Shown here: positions 16,689-24,538 of the stretch, one piece after another | Layout: the number at the start of each line of letters is the position of its first letter | How positions within the stretch are numbered: the stretch's first letter is position 1 | Assembly (NCBI RefSeq): GCF_029105185.1 | Contig: NZ_JAFMZK010000010.1 | Coordinates: 1-64,000, forward strand | From: Aliiroseovarius sp. Z3 | GTDB taxonomy: Bacteria; Pseudomonadota; Alphaproteobacteria; Rhodobacterales; Rhodobacteraceae | Length of the DNA stretch: 64,000 nucleotides | Direction of reading: 5' to 3' | Translations under genes and position numbers: made by a program | The notes under the pieces: model-generated | The model's input: the letters and a program-made list of their open reading frames with translations, nothing else | Databases searched by the model: none | Told to the model about the DNA's origin: nothing

Positions 16689-17591
16689 ATGACCACAATG
16701 ATAAAACGCCTGCTGGGGGCCGTGGCCGCAACCGCGTTGACCGTCGGGGGCGCGGCGGCACAAGACAAGATGAAGGTTGTCACCACCTTCACCGTGCTGG
16801 CGGATATGGCGAGCCAAGTGGCGGGCGATGCGGCGGAGGTTGTCTCGGTCACCAAGCCCGGCGCTGAAATTCACGGTTATGAGCCGACGCCGCGCGATAT
16901 CGTGCGCGCGCAAGATGCGGACCTGATCCTGTGGAACGGTATGAATCTGGAGTTGTGGTTTGAACAGTTCCTGGCCAATCTCGGTGATATTCCCTCGGCC
17001 ACGCTGACCGAAGGTATCGACCCGATCCCGATTGCCTCTGGCGCCTATGAGGGTCTGCCAAACCCCCATGCCTGGATGGGGCTGGACAACGCATTGATCT
17101 ATATCGACAATATCGCCAAGGCCTTTGCTGAGCAGGATCCCGACAACGCGCAAACCTATGAGGCGAATGCAGCCGCCTATAAGGATGAGCTGCGTGCGAC
17201 GCTTGAACCACTGCGCCAGCAGATTGCGACCATCCCCGAAGCGCAACGCTGGCTTGTCACCTGCGAAGGGGCGTTCAGCTATCTTGCCCGTGATTTCGGG
17301 ATGAAGGAACTGTATCTCTGGCCGATGAACGCGGATCAGATGGGCACGCCGCAACAGGTGCGCGCAGTGATTGACGGGGTGCGCGACAACGACATCCCGG
17401 TGGTGTTCTGTGAAAGCACCGTGAGCACCGCCCCTGCCGAGCAGGTCGCGCGCGAGACCGGATCGCATTACGGCGGCGTGCTTTATGTGGACAGCCTGTC
17501 CGAACCGGATGGCCCGGTGCCCAGCTATTTGGACTTGCTGACCGTCACTTCGAAAACCGTTGCGGACGGTCTGACAAAGGGCATGAATTGA
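16689..17591 (+). CDS. sitA: Manganese/iron ABC transporter substrate-binding protein SitA
   Basis: This 300-residue periplasmic protein of the cluster A-I metal-binding family has a signal peptide of about 25 residues (ending GAAAQ). The four metal ligands are visible: His62 (EIHGYEP), His127 (NPHAWM), Glu193 (CEGAFSY) and Asp268 (YVDSLSE). His-His-Glu-Asp is the manganese/iron type, whereas ZnuA carries three histidines and a His-rich loop, which is absent here. Three genes for ATPase and two permeases follow. A stable hairpin separates it from sitB, which may raise SitA levels over the membrane parts. Confidence 0.92.
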   Translation: MTTMIKRLLGAVAATALTVGGAAAQDKMKVVTTFTVLADMASQVAGDAAEVVSVTKPGAEIHGYEPTPRDIVRAQDADLILWNGMNLELWFEQFLANLGDIPSATLTEGIDPIPIASGAYEGLPNPHAWMGLDNALIYIDNIAKAFAEQDPDNAQTYEANAAAYKDELRATLEPLRQQIATIPEAQRWLVTCEGAFSYLARDFGMKELYLWPMNADQMGTPQQVRAVIDGVRDNDIPVVFCESTVSTAPAEQVARETGSHYGGVLYVDSLSEPDGPVPSYLDLLTVTSKTVADGLTKGMN

Positions 17592-17633
17592 TCATTGGGT
17601 CTTTTCAAGATCGCCCACCGGACGCATCTTTGG

Positions 17634-17664
17634 TGCGAGGGCCACGTATCTTGTGGTCCTCGCA
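17634..17664 (+). terminator. Strong intercistronic hairpin between sitA and sitB
   Basis: TGCGAGGGCCAC (17634-17645) pairs over 12 positions, one of them G-U, with GTGGTCCTCGCA (17653-17664) around a 7-base loop. There is no following T run, so it looks more like an mRNA-stabilising or partial-attenuation element than a full terminator. This would favour the abundant binding protein over the ATPase and permeases. Confidence 0.65.
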
Positions 17665-17681
17665 ATCAAACGAGAACGAAT

Positions 17682-18569
17682 ATGAAAGATAACAGCCAGA
17701 TGACTGCAACCGACGTCGCCGACGACGGGATTGCCGCCAGCCAGGTGACCGTCACCTATCGGAACGGTCACACCGCCTTGCGCAATGCCAGTTTCGAAAT
17801 CCCTCGCGGTACGGTGACCGCGCTTGTGGGGGTCAACGGGTCGGGCAAATCAACGCTGTTCAAGGCGATCATGGGATTTGTGCCGGTGGCGAAGGGTGAA
17901 ATCCGACTGCTTGGCCTTGACGTGAAAGAGGCGTTGAAACGCAATCTGGTTTCATATGTGCCGCAATCGGAGGAAGTGGACTGGTCGTTCCCCGTTCTGG
18001 TGCAAGACGTGGTGATGATGGGGCGCTATGGGCATATGGGGTTTCTGCGTCGCCCGTCGAAAGCCGACCACGAAGCGGTCGAGGCGGCACTGGACCGCGT
18101 CAACATGCTTGATTTCCGGCACCGTCAGATTGGCGAATTGTCGGGCGGGCAGAAAAAGCGGGTTTTCCTGGCCCGAGCGTTGGCGCAGGACGGGCAAGTG
18201 ATCTTGCTGGACGAACCGTTTACCGGCGTCGATGTAAAGACCGAAGAGCAGATCATAACATTGTTGCGCGCGCTGCGGGACGAGGGCCGCGTGATGCTGG
18301 TTTCGACCCACAACCTTGGATCGGTGCCCGAGTTCTGCGACCGGACGGTGCTGGTCAAAGGCACCGTGTTGGCCCATGGTCCGACCGAGACGACATTCAC
18401 CCGCGAGAATCTGGAGGCCGCGTTTGGCGGCGTGTTGCGGCACTTCACCCTTGGCGGTGCCGATCTTCACGATGATGATGACGAACGTCAGGTGTCGATC
18501 TTCACCGACGACGAACGACCCCTGGTCCAGTATGGCAACAAGACCCGCAAGACGGAGCGTCAGGAATGA
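17682..18569 (+). CDS. sitB: Manganese/iron ABC transporter ATP-binding protein SitB
   Basis: The start chosen is ATG 17682 because sequence before it is the intercistronic hairpin, giving 295 residues. Walker A is GVNGSGKST, the signature is [15 protein letters not shown], and Walker B is [12 protein letters not shown]. The C-terminus carries an acidic-histidine stretch ([13 protein letters not shown]) that might touch metal. The end overlaps sitC by four bases (ATGA). The neighbours and the SitA ligands make Mn(II) the likely main cargo. Confidence 0.9.
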   Translation: MKDNSQMTATDVADDGIAASQVTVTYRNGHTALRNASFEIPRGTVTALVGVNGSGKSTLFKAIMGFVPVAKGEIRLLGLDVKEALKRNLVSYVPQSEEVDWSFPVLVQDVVMMGRYGHMGFLRRPSKADHEAVEAALDRVNMLDFRHRQIGELSGGQKKRVFLARALAQDGQVILLDEPFTGVDVKTEEQIITLLRALRDEGRVMLVSTHNLGSVPEFCDRTVLVKGTVLAHGPTETTFTRENLEAAFGGVLRHFTLGGADLHDDDDERQVSIFTDDERPLVQYGNKTRKTERQE

Positions 18570-19426
18570 GCGTTCTGCTTGAACCTTTCTCTTACGGATA
18601 CATGACCAACGCGATGTGGGTTTCGGCACTTGTGGGCGGGGTCTGCGCCTTTCTGTCCTCTTACCTGATGCTCAAGGGCTGGTCGCTGATCGGCGATGCG
18701 CTGGCGCATTCCGTGGTGCCGGGGGTGGCGGGGGCCTATATGCTTGGGCTGCCCTTTGCGATCGGGGCGTTCTTTTCCGGCGCGCTGGCCGCCGGGGCGA
18801 TGCTGTTTCTGTCGGACCGGTCGGGGCTGAAGGTCGATGTCATCATCGGGATCATCTTTACCTCGTTCTTCGGGCTTGGCCTGTTCATGGTTTCGGTCAA
18901 CCCGATTTCGGTGTCGATCCAGACCATTACCATGGGCAATATCCTTGCCATCACGCCCGAGGACACCTTGCAACTGGCAATCATCGGTTTCGTGTCGCTG
19001 GCGATCTTGACCGCGAAATGGAAAGACCTGATGGTCACGTTCTTCGATGAAAGCCATGCGAGGTCGATCGGCCTGAAGCCGGGTCTGCTGAAAGCCGTCT
19101 TTTTCATCCTGCTGTCGGCCAGCGTCGTGGCCGCCATGCAAACGGTCGGGGCGTTTCTTGTCATCGCCATGGTGGTGACGCCGGGGGCCACAGCCTATCT
19201 GCTCTGCGACCGGTTCCCAAGGCTGATCCTGACCTCGGTCGCCATCGGGGCAGGGACGAGCTTTGCCGGCGCCTATATCAGTTATTTCCTGGATGGTGCG
19301 ACGGGCGGTGTGATCGTCGTGCTGCAAACGGTGATCTTCCTGATCACCTTCGTGCTGGCTCCGAAACACGGGCTGCTTGCCGCCCGGCGCAAGGCGGCGG
19401 CGGCCCTGAAAGAAGAGGCCGCTTGA
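18566..19426 (+). CDS. sitC: Manganese/iron ABC transporter permease SitC
   Basis: This 286-residue inner-membrane permease of the ABC-3 (ZnuB/MntB) family has about eight helices. Typical segments are [20 protein letters not shown] near the N-terminus, [16 protein letters not shown], and [17 protein letters not shown] near residue 205. It is coupled at both ends: its start overlaps sitB and its stop overlaps sitD. With SitD it forms the heterodimeric membrane channel. Confidence 0.9.
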   Translation: MSVLLEPFSYGYMTNAMWVSALVGGVCAFLSSYLMLKGWSLIGDALAHSVVPGVAGAYMLGLPFAIGAFFSGALAAGAMLFLSDRSGLKVDVIIGIIFTSFFGLGLFMVSVNPISVSIQTITMGNILAITPEDTLQLAIIGFVSLAILTAKWKDLMVTFFDESHARSIGLKPGLLKAVFFILLSASVVAAMQTVGAFLVIAMVVTPGATAYLLCDRFPRLILTSVAIGAGTSFAGAYISYFLDGATGGVIVVLQTVIFLITFVLAPKHGLLAARRKAAAALKEEAA

Positions 19427-20259
19427 TGTTCGACACCCTTCTCATACCGTTTCAATTCGGCTTCATGCAGAACGCCTTCTGGATCGCGCTTATCGTTTCG
19501 GTCCCCACGGCGCTTTTGTCATGCTTCCTTGTGCTCAAAGGCTGGGCGCTTATGGGTGACGCGGTCAGCCATGCGGTGCTGCCGGGGATCGTTCTGGCCT
19601 ATATCATGGGCATCCCGCTGATCGTGGGGGCGTTCGGGGCAGGGATGCTGACCGCGGTGGCCACCGGCTATCTTTCGGAAAACAGCCGGATCAAACAGGA
19701 CACGGTGATGGGTGTGGTCTTTTCGGGCATGTTCGGGCTGGGCATCGTGATGTTTGTTGGGCTCAAGACCAATGTGCATCTCGATCATATCCTGTTTGGC
19801 AACATGTTGGGGGTCGGCGCGGACGATCTGTGGTCTGCCGGGCTGATCTCGGTCGCTGTGACTGTTGTGCTGGTGGTGAAGTGGAAGGACTTCATGCTGC
19901 ACGCCTTCGATCCGGTGCAGGCGAAAGTCTCGGGCCTGCCGGTGGGGTGGCTGCACTACGGATTGCTGGCGATCCTGTCCCTGACCATCGTCTCGACCCT
20001 GTCGGCCACCGGCCTGATCCTGGCGGTCGGGCTGCTGATTGCGCCGGGGGCCATTGCTTTCCTGCTGGTGCGCAGCCTTAAGCGGATGTTGCCGGTTGCC
20101 GTGCTGGTCTGCGTGGCGTCGATGATTGCGGGTGTCTATCTGAGCTTCTTCCTTGATAGCGCCCCGGCACCGACGATCATTCTGATCCTGACGGCGGTGT
20201 TCGTGGTCGCCTTCATCCGCCGGTCCATTCAGGTCCGCCGGGCATCGGCTTTGACGTAA
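19423..20259 (+). CDS. sitD: Manganese/iron ABC transporter permease SitD
   Basis: This second ABC-3 family permease of 278 residues is a paralogue of SitC with the same landmarks: LKGWALMGDAVSHAVLPG, GVVFSGMFGLGIVMF, and GLLIAPGAIAFLLVRS. It lacks SitC's longer basic tail. It closes the four-gene manganese operon. No clear terminator follows; the next 265 bases lead into leftward remnants of a heme uptake locus. Confidence 0.9.
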   Translation: MMFDTLLIPFQFGFMQNAFWIALIVSVPTALLSCFLVLKGWALMGDAVSHAVLPGIVLAYIMGIPLIVGAFGAGMLTAVATGYLSENSRIKQDTVMGVVFSGMFGLGIVMFVGLKTNVHLDHILFGNMLGVGADDLWSAGLISVAVTVVLVVKWKDFMLHAFDPVQAKVSGLPVGWLHYGLLAILSLTIVSTLSATGLILAVGLLIAPGAIAFLLVRSLKRMLPVAVLVCVASMIAGVYLSFFLDSAPAPTIILILTAVFVVAFIRRSIQVRRASALT

Positions 20260-20289
20260 GCAAGGCTGCCCGTCCCGGCCACACAGAAC

Positions 20290-20472
20290 TCAGACGGCTT
20301 TTCCCAGACCTTGCCTGTCGACGTAGGCCACCTCATCAAGCAGGTGCGCCAAGTGCTGGGCGGCGCGCAGCATCGGCGCTGTATCGTTGCCTTCGCAAAG
20401 CAACAGGGCGTGGGTCTGTGCCAGCGCCCTGTTGCCGTGACGCGGGCGTTGCCGTTTAACTGACAGTTTTAA
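20290..20472 (-). other. Short open fragment, unrecognised C-terminus
   Basis: Reading leftwards, a frame open over about 60 codons ends with AAQHLAHLLDEVAYVDRQG and LGKAV before TGA at 20290. It has good coding character but no start codon in a sensible place, so it may be the tail of a gene that once followed the heme receptor. I cannot assign it to a family. Confidence 0.25.
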
Positions 20473-20524
20473 TCAGGTATTACAACCCTGATTTTCAGTT
20501 TGTTCAGGGGCTAAATTCAGGGGT

Positions 20525-20725
20525 TTATTGCAAGAAAGGGCGACGCCTGGCGCGCCGCCCTTTCGAATCCTTGGCCTTGGTGCCCAAAGGGCGAATGCCC
20601 TGGAAGGTGGCGGTCAGGAACAGGCTGACATTCCGGCCCGGTGCTTCGAATTGGCCGATCGACTGATACTGCTTGTCCAGAATGTAATAGGCCCCCAGAT
20701 TGACCGAGATATTGTCCGTCAGATC
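20525..20725 (-). pseudogene. hmuR: TonB-dependent heme receptor C-terminal fragment
   Basis: The last 65 or so codons of a leftward frame read LTDNISVNLGAYYILDKQY and GRNVSLFLTATF. These are the final beta strands of a TonB-dependent outer-membrane receptor, which normally ends at that aromatic residue; here the frame continues into a basic tail (GRRARRRPFLQ). The front joins in frame to an ATPase fragment at about 20725, so over 600 residues of receptor are lost. The neighbours (hmuV, hmuS) make a heme receptor the likely source. Confidence 0.6.
20534..20564 (-). terminator. Hairpin at the end of the heme receptor remnant
   Basis: GAAAGGGCG (20534-20542) and CGCCCTTTC (20556-20564) are perfect nine-base arms around a GC-rich loop. 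On the minus strand it falls at the 3' end of the receptor fragment, where a transcription terminator would be expected. The receptor's own stop has been lost, so the present frame runs through the hairpin. Confidence 0.6.
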
Positions 20726-21046
20726 GAGTTGGGCGCGTTGCTGTTCGCCGCCTGACAACTCCTGGAAGAACCGACCTTCGTATCCCGTCAGCCCGACTTT
20801 CGCCAGCGCCTGACGGGGCAGGGTGTCATCCTGTGATGAATGGCCCGCAAGCAGGCCAAGGCGCACGACCTCGATCACCGTGAATGGAAAGGCGAGTGTT
20901 GTTGCCTGCGGCAGCACCCCGCGCAGCGATGCCAGCTTCCAGGATGGAAACCCGGTGATGTCCTGCCCATTCAGATGCAGCGACCCGCCATGATCCACAT
21001 CCCCGGTCAAGGCACGCAGGAACGTGGTCTTGCCCGATCCGTTCGA
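20726..21046 (-). pseudogene. hmuV: Heme ABC transporter ATP-binding protein fragment (HmuV-like)
   Basis: NGSGKTTFLRALTGD is Walker A, followed by PQATTLAFPFTVIEVVRLG, the Q-loop region typical of HmuV, and ELSGGEQQRAQL, the ABC signature. Then the sequence switches directly to receptor strands. The N-terminal 35 or so residues before Walker A and everything after the signature (Walker B, His switch) are gone. It cannot hydrolyse ATP as it stands. It is fused in reading frame to the receptor tail and joined upstream to an hmuS fragment. Confidence 0.65.
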
Positions 21047-21049
21047 ACG

Positions 21050-21716
21050 CGCGCTCGACCGATCCGGCGGCCAGCCGGCGCACATAAGGTGCACCGACAA
21101 TGCGATAGGCCCCAAGGCGGTTCATCTTCAGCTTGACCAGAACCTTCTGGAACTGGTGCGTGTCGGTCATCTTCGACCAGAGCGCGCGCAGCTCGTCCTG
21201 CCGGTCGGGGTCGGCTTTGGGGGCGTCCGGGGCACCTTTCTGCCGCAGGTCCAGCGTGTTGCGCTGCTCATCCGCGCGCAGCGCCTGAACCACTTCGCCC
21301 CATGCATCGTGGTTCGATCCATCCCGAAGATGGATCTTGTGCACCGCGTCACCGACCCCGTTGAAAATCTGGATCAAGTGTTTGACACCATCCTTGCCCG
21401 GACGCTCGACCGCGAAGGCATGTTACCAGAATTTCGGGAAAATCCGCAGGTCGATCTCCGGGTCCAGCACCATCGCCGCATGACGGCCCGGATGATAATT
21501 CTGATAGGTGCCGACCCGCTCGATCATGCAGGACGGGTTGCGCGTCAGCGCCATGACCTCGGCCAGCTTTTCGATTTGGGGAATGATGGCGTCCGGGTCG
21601 GGGGTCAGGGCGACGATTTTCTGCCCTTCATCCGCGCCCACTTAGGCGGCGACAAGCTCGGCTTCGGTGATGCCGATACTGTCGGCCCCTTTTTTGTTGG
21701 TCCGACTTATTCAGTC
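21050..21716 (-). pseudogene. hmuS: Hemin-degrading factor fragment (HmuS) with two nonsense codons
   Basis: Leftward translation gives IGITEAELVAA-stop-VGADEGQKIVAL, then EVMALTRNPSCMIERVG, YQNYHPGRHAAMVLD, DLRIFPKFW-stop-HAFAVERPG, DAVHKIHLRDGSNHDAW and LGAYRIVGAPYVRRLA. This is the first half of HmuS/ChuS-type hemin proteins, normally about 350 residues. Two TAA codons (near 21640 and 21420) interrupt one continuous frame. After RRLAAGSVE the sequence changes frame into HmuV Walker A. HmuT and HmuU are absent. The heme uptake operon is therefore dead but still easily recognised. Confidence 0.7.
21704..21716. promoter_or_regulatory. Candidate iron-responsive operator at the hmuS remnant
   Basis: GACT-TATTC-AGTC is a perfect four-base-arm dyad of the ACT-N5-AGT kind. 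It lies at the 5' end of the leftward hmuS remnant. A related site with the same spacing occurs 170 bases away. The form is like the iron-responsive box described for Rhodobacterales (Iron-Rhodo-box, bound by an IscR-type regulator); assignment from memory of that motif. Confidence 0.4.
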
Positions 21717-21872
21717 AAGTAAGTGGGCGCGCGGATGAGAGAACGAAAACCGTGGTTCCGAACGCCTTGGTTGTCGGTGAAAGCCGTATCTGCACGGGCA
21801 GGGTCGTCATGCGTTGCAAGAAGTTCAAAACGCTCATGGGAACGCAGAAGACTGCTCTTGTACCCATATTTA

Positions 21873-21890
21873 CCTGACTGATTAAGTAGG
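21873..21890. promoter_or_regulatory. Candidate iron-responsive operator upstream of the bfd-bfr operon
   Basis: CCTGACTGATTAAGTAGG contains ACT-GATTA-AGT flanked by CC/GG, an imperfect dyad like the one at 21704. It lies in the roughly 350-base gap between the hmuS remnant and the hypothetical-bfd-bfr operon, about 190 bases before the first start codon. I see no gene in this gap. It could serve either direction. Confidence 0.4.
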
Positions 21891-22077
21891 AATTGATAAT
21901 TCCGACATTATCTGTAAGTTATTCACAGCCGAGGCGCATCTTGCCCATTTCGAACGCTGTCGCGATGGCTAATGCACCAGAAGAAAAGGAAATTTCCCTG
22001 CTGATGGGGCGAATCGATTGGCTGGATATGAGCAGTTGGTGGCGCTTGGAAACAGCGTCGATACGGAACCTGACAAA

Positions 22078-22581
22078 ATGAATTCACTTGCATCATCCCA
22101 GTTCTCTCCGCCGAACACCCGGTTTTCGGAACTTGGAGCGGTTAGCGCCAAGGCGCTTCGGCTTGTTCGGCTATGGTTCTGGGGGCAGACGCACCAATCG
22201 AATCTTCGCATTGCTCTGTCTGTGCAACAAGGAGCCAAGCAGGCGGGCTGCATTGCAGCAGCGTTTGGGAATTTGGAACGCACATTCGGCCGGAACGCAC
22301 CGTTCGAATTTCAGGTGCTGTCGCAAGTTACAGATCGCGTTTCCGCTGATGAATTGTCGCTGTTGGCAATGCTTGATGCCAGCCTGCCCGCAGATGTCGA
22401 CGGTGTCGGCGACATGCCGCTTTTGCGCCACGGGAACGCGGTTCACCAATCCGTCGGCGCATTGCGCGTCTTGGGGCAGATGCTTCGGGAACGTGCTGGC
22501 AAAACCGTATCTGGCTGCCCAATGGCCTGCCCGTCACGATCATCCTGTCCTGATCGTGCAAAACTGAAAGTCGTCAAATGA
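22078..22581 (+). CDS. Hypothetical protein translationally coupled to bfd
   Basis: ATG 22078 gives 167 residues; earlier starts are TTG without a ribosome site. The protein is soluble, with no signal peptide, and contains ALRLVRLWFWGQTHQSN, EFQVLSQVTDRVSADELSLL and HQSVGALRVLGQML. It reminds me of small uncharacterised Rhodobacteraceae proteins found beside heme or iron genes (pattern LRLWxxG... DE..L..ML), but I cannot name the family. Its stop overlaps the bfd start (ATGA), so it is likely a partner in iron storage or release. A late CPMACPSRSSCPD stretch might bind metal. Confidence 0.6.
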   Translation: MNSLASSQFSPPNTRFSELGAVSAKALRLVRLWFWGQTHQSNLRIALSVQQGAKQAGCIAAAFGNLERTFGRNAPFEFQVLSQVTDRVSADELSLLAMLDASLPADVDGVGDMPLLRHGNAVHQSVGALRVLGQMLRERAGKTVSGCPMACPSRSSCPDRAKLKVVK

Positions 22582-22844
22582 TCGTTTGTAGCTGTCAGCA
22601 TATTGCCTGCAAGGATATCCACGCGGCCATCGACTGGATGCGGGCCTCGGATCCGGACACGTTGATCACGCCGGGCAAGATCTATCATGCGCTCGGCAAG
22701 CAGGCCGATTGCGGGGGCTGCATGCCTTTGTTCTTGGAAACAATGAGAAAAAATCCTAGCCTGAAAATTCCCAGCAACCAGCAAGTTTTCAAATTGCCAG
22801 ACGAGGAAGGACACTCCAATGAAAGGCGATCCCAAGGTTATTGA
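22578..22844 (+). CDS. bfd: Bacterioferritin-associated ferredoxin-like (2Fe-2S) protein
   Basis: This 88-residue protein has the BFD-type cluster ligands Cys4 and Cys6 (MIVCSC) and Cys45 and Cys48 (ADCGGC). In known systems Bfd passes electrons to bacterioferritin heme so that stored iron is released as Fe(II). The gene overlaps the bacterioferritin gene by 26 bases, which fits that role. Bfd is typically about 64-80 residues; the extra tail here comes from the overlap region. Confidence 0.88.
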   Translation: MIVCSCQHIACKDIHAAIDWMRASDPDTLITPGKIYHALGKQADCGGCMPLFLETMRKNPSLKIPSNQQVFKLPDEEGHSNERRSQGY

Positions 22845-23304
22845 CGTTCTCAATGACGCGCTGCGACACGAGTTGACGGCAGTTAGCCAGTATTGGCTGC
22901 ACTACCGGCTTCAGGAAGACTGGGGTCTTGGCAAGATGGCCAAGAAAAGCCGCGAAGAAAGCATCGAAGAGATGGAGCACGCGGACAAGCTGATCACGCG
23001 GATCATCACATTGGGTGGCCATCCGAACCTGCAAAAGCTTGATCCCTTGCGGATCGGCCAGAATGTGCAAGAGACTTTGGAAGCTGACCTTGCCGGCGAA
23101 GAAAGCGCGCGTGCGCTGTACAAAAAGGCCCGCGATATCTGCAATGACGCGGGTGACTATGTCTCGATGAAATTGTTTGAAGAGTTGATGGCGGACGAAG
23201 AAGGCCACATTGACTTCCTTGAAACCCAGATCGAGCTTTACAACAAGCTGGGCGAAGCCAGTTATATGCAGCTGAACGCGTCGACCTACGACGAAGCTGA
23301 ATAA
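22819..23304 (+). CDS. bfr: Bacterioferritin
   Basis: This 161-residue iron-storage protein is collinear with E. coli Bfr. The ferroxidase ligands Glu18 ([11 protein letters not shown]), Glu51 and His54 ([10 protein letters not shown]) are present, with heme-ligating Met52 between them. A later Glu94-type residue lies in [12 protein letters not shown], and a Glu/His pair lies in [15 protein letters not shown]. The cage oxidises Fe(II) and stores it. It is the third gene of a coupled operon. An intact iron store next to dead iron importers is notable. Confidence 0.93.
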   Translation: MKGDPKVIDVLNDALRHELTAVSQYWLHYRLQEDWGLGKMAKKSREESIEEMEHADKLITRIITLGGHPNLQKLDPLRIGQNVQETLEADLAGEESARALYKKARDICNDAGDYVSMKLFEELMADEEGHIDFLETQIELYNKLGEASYMQLNASTYDEAE

Positions 23305-23342
23305 ACACGCGCGCGCGGGGGCGGCCCCTGACCGCGTCGATC

Positions 23343-23909
23343 ATGGGGTTTGACGCGCTTTATGTGCTGATCCTGACCACCGCCGTTTACTTTTTTGGGG
23401 GACAGGGTTTTCTAAGCCTGCCCCCCTCGCGGTGTTTGCCGTCAACATCGCGCTTCTGATCCTTGCGGCCCTTGCCCTGTTCGGCACGCTTCTGGGCAAG
23501 AGCCGGGGGGGATCTGATGAAACTTCTGCTGACAGGTGTCATCTGCGCGACCCTGTTTCGGGCGCAGATCGCGATGACCTATGCGCAGGACACAGGTTTC
23601 GTGTTGCTGGACGAGCCGTTGAACAATCTGGACATTGCCGCCTCGCGCGGGCTGATGCAGCTCTTGCGCAAACTGGCGCACGAGCATCACCACCGAAAAC
23701 AACGCAACGATGGCATCGGAATTCCGCTTGACCAGGCTGACACCGCGTTTCGCCGGTTTTCCCAGTTGCGAAACGGGACAGGAAGTGGGCTTGGGCTTGC
23801 AATTGTTGAGCAGGTTCTTACCAGGCATCAGGGATCTGTTGCCTTGACACCCGCTGAGAATGGAACATGCGTTCGCATGAGCTTGCCGCTTGAACATCCG
23901 CCCTCATGA
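23343..23909 (+). pseudogene. Chimera of siderophore ABC permease, ABC ATPase and sensor kinase fragments
   Basis: Three sources follow in order. First, FecCD-like siderophore permease pieces: GFDALYVLILTTAVYFFGGQ, FAVNIALLILAALALFGTLL, then DLMKLLLTGVICATLFR. Second, an ATPase piece: IAMTYAQDTGFVLLDEPLN, with LDIAASRGLMQLLRKLA. Third, a histidine kinase tail: NGTGSGLGLAIVEQVLTRH, the G2 box. The permease part is broken by two homopolymer indels, a C run at 23421-23426 that needs one more C and a G run at 23505-23511 that needs one fewer; together they restore the frame. The junctions are internal deletions or rearrangements. None of the three products can be functional. Confidence 0.6.
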
Positions 23910-24079
23910 CAGATCCTAAACGCTCGGACGATTGATCAATCGACCCAGGAGCTCGTTCAGGTGGTTTGATCGTGTGGGCTGGTTTCCTGAGGCAGCGTGT
24001 CGCCTGTGAGTATGTTGTAACTAAGGGTGCAGACGTGCCGCAAAATCCGTGGAATCTGATTGATTAGGGTACAGCGACA

Positions 24080-24175
24080 TCAAAGAAACACGCTGAACCG
24101 AACCGCAAATATTGATACCAGGGCCAAGATGAGGAAAGCGCAGCTTGGGTAGTTTTTGCTTAGGAAGTTCGACAT
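24080..24175 (-). CDS. Possible 31-residue single-pass membrane peptide
   Basis: Leftward ATG at 24175 follows an excellent ribosome site (AGAAGGAGA, 24181-24189). The frame encodes 31 residues: a polar start MSNFLSKNYPS, then a hydrophobic helix CAFLILALVSIFAVRFSVFL to the stop. It lies alone in the 620-base gap between the kinase fragment (ending 23909) and nagB, which otherwise holds only the nagA-like stub. A CCTAATC-N10-GATTTGG-like inverted repeat near 24218-24245 could be its promoter-side element. Function unknown. Confidence 0.4.
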   Translation of the reverse strand: MSNFLSKNYPSCAFLILALVSIFAVRFSVFL

Positions 24176-24451
24176 TTTGTTCTCCTTCTAGACTTGCGAC
24201 TCAAATAGGAGCTTTTTGGCCTAATCAAAAGTTCGATTTGGTTAGGCCGGTCATGCGTTCGCTGCATGGCTTTCTTCATTTGGTTTGAAGTCGAAGTTGC
24301 AGGACCAATCGAAAGACGTGCTGTTCTGGCAGGTGCTGAGTTCAATCATCCATTGCGCACATGCGTTCAAACCCGACCGCATTGGCCGGGTTCTTCATCG
24401 CTTTGCTGATGATTGCGCCGTTGGACAAATCTGCAAGACGGCTCTTGTTTC

Positions 24452-24538
24452 CTATTGCTTCGTCCGCAACCGGGTGATGGAGGATGCACCGTCAAAGAGC
24501 ACATCCGGGTGGATGCGCCGACGCGCCTCGTCAGACAT
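24452..24538 (-). pseudogene. nagA: Possible nagA N-terminal stub
   Basis: ATG at 24538 overlaps the nagB stop by eight bases, as in coupled nagBA genes. The frame runs 28 residues (RRRIHPDVLFDGASSITRL) before TAG at 24452. The LFDG element is reminiscent of the N-terminus of N-acetylglucosamine-6-phosphate deacetylase. Downstream leftward frames down to about 24350 contain coding-like pieces such as SNGAIISKAMKNPANAVGF that I cannot place. If correct, the deacetylase step of sialic acid catabolism was lost here. Confidence 0.3.

Noticed and set aside
16689-20259. ZnuABC zinc importer
   Set aside because: The binding protein has His-His-Glu-Asp ligands and no His-rich loop, and there are two permease genes, so SitABCD (manganese/iron) fits better.
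21377-21423. Stop codon readthrough or recoding in hmuS
   Set aside because: Two TAA codons plus deletion of the second half argue for decay, not programmed recoding; no recoding element is visible.
20840-21722. Rightward open frames opposite the hmu remnants
   Set aside because: They are complements of the HmuS/HmuV frames, which carry clear family motifs on the minus strand.
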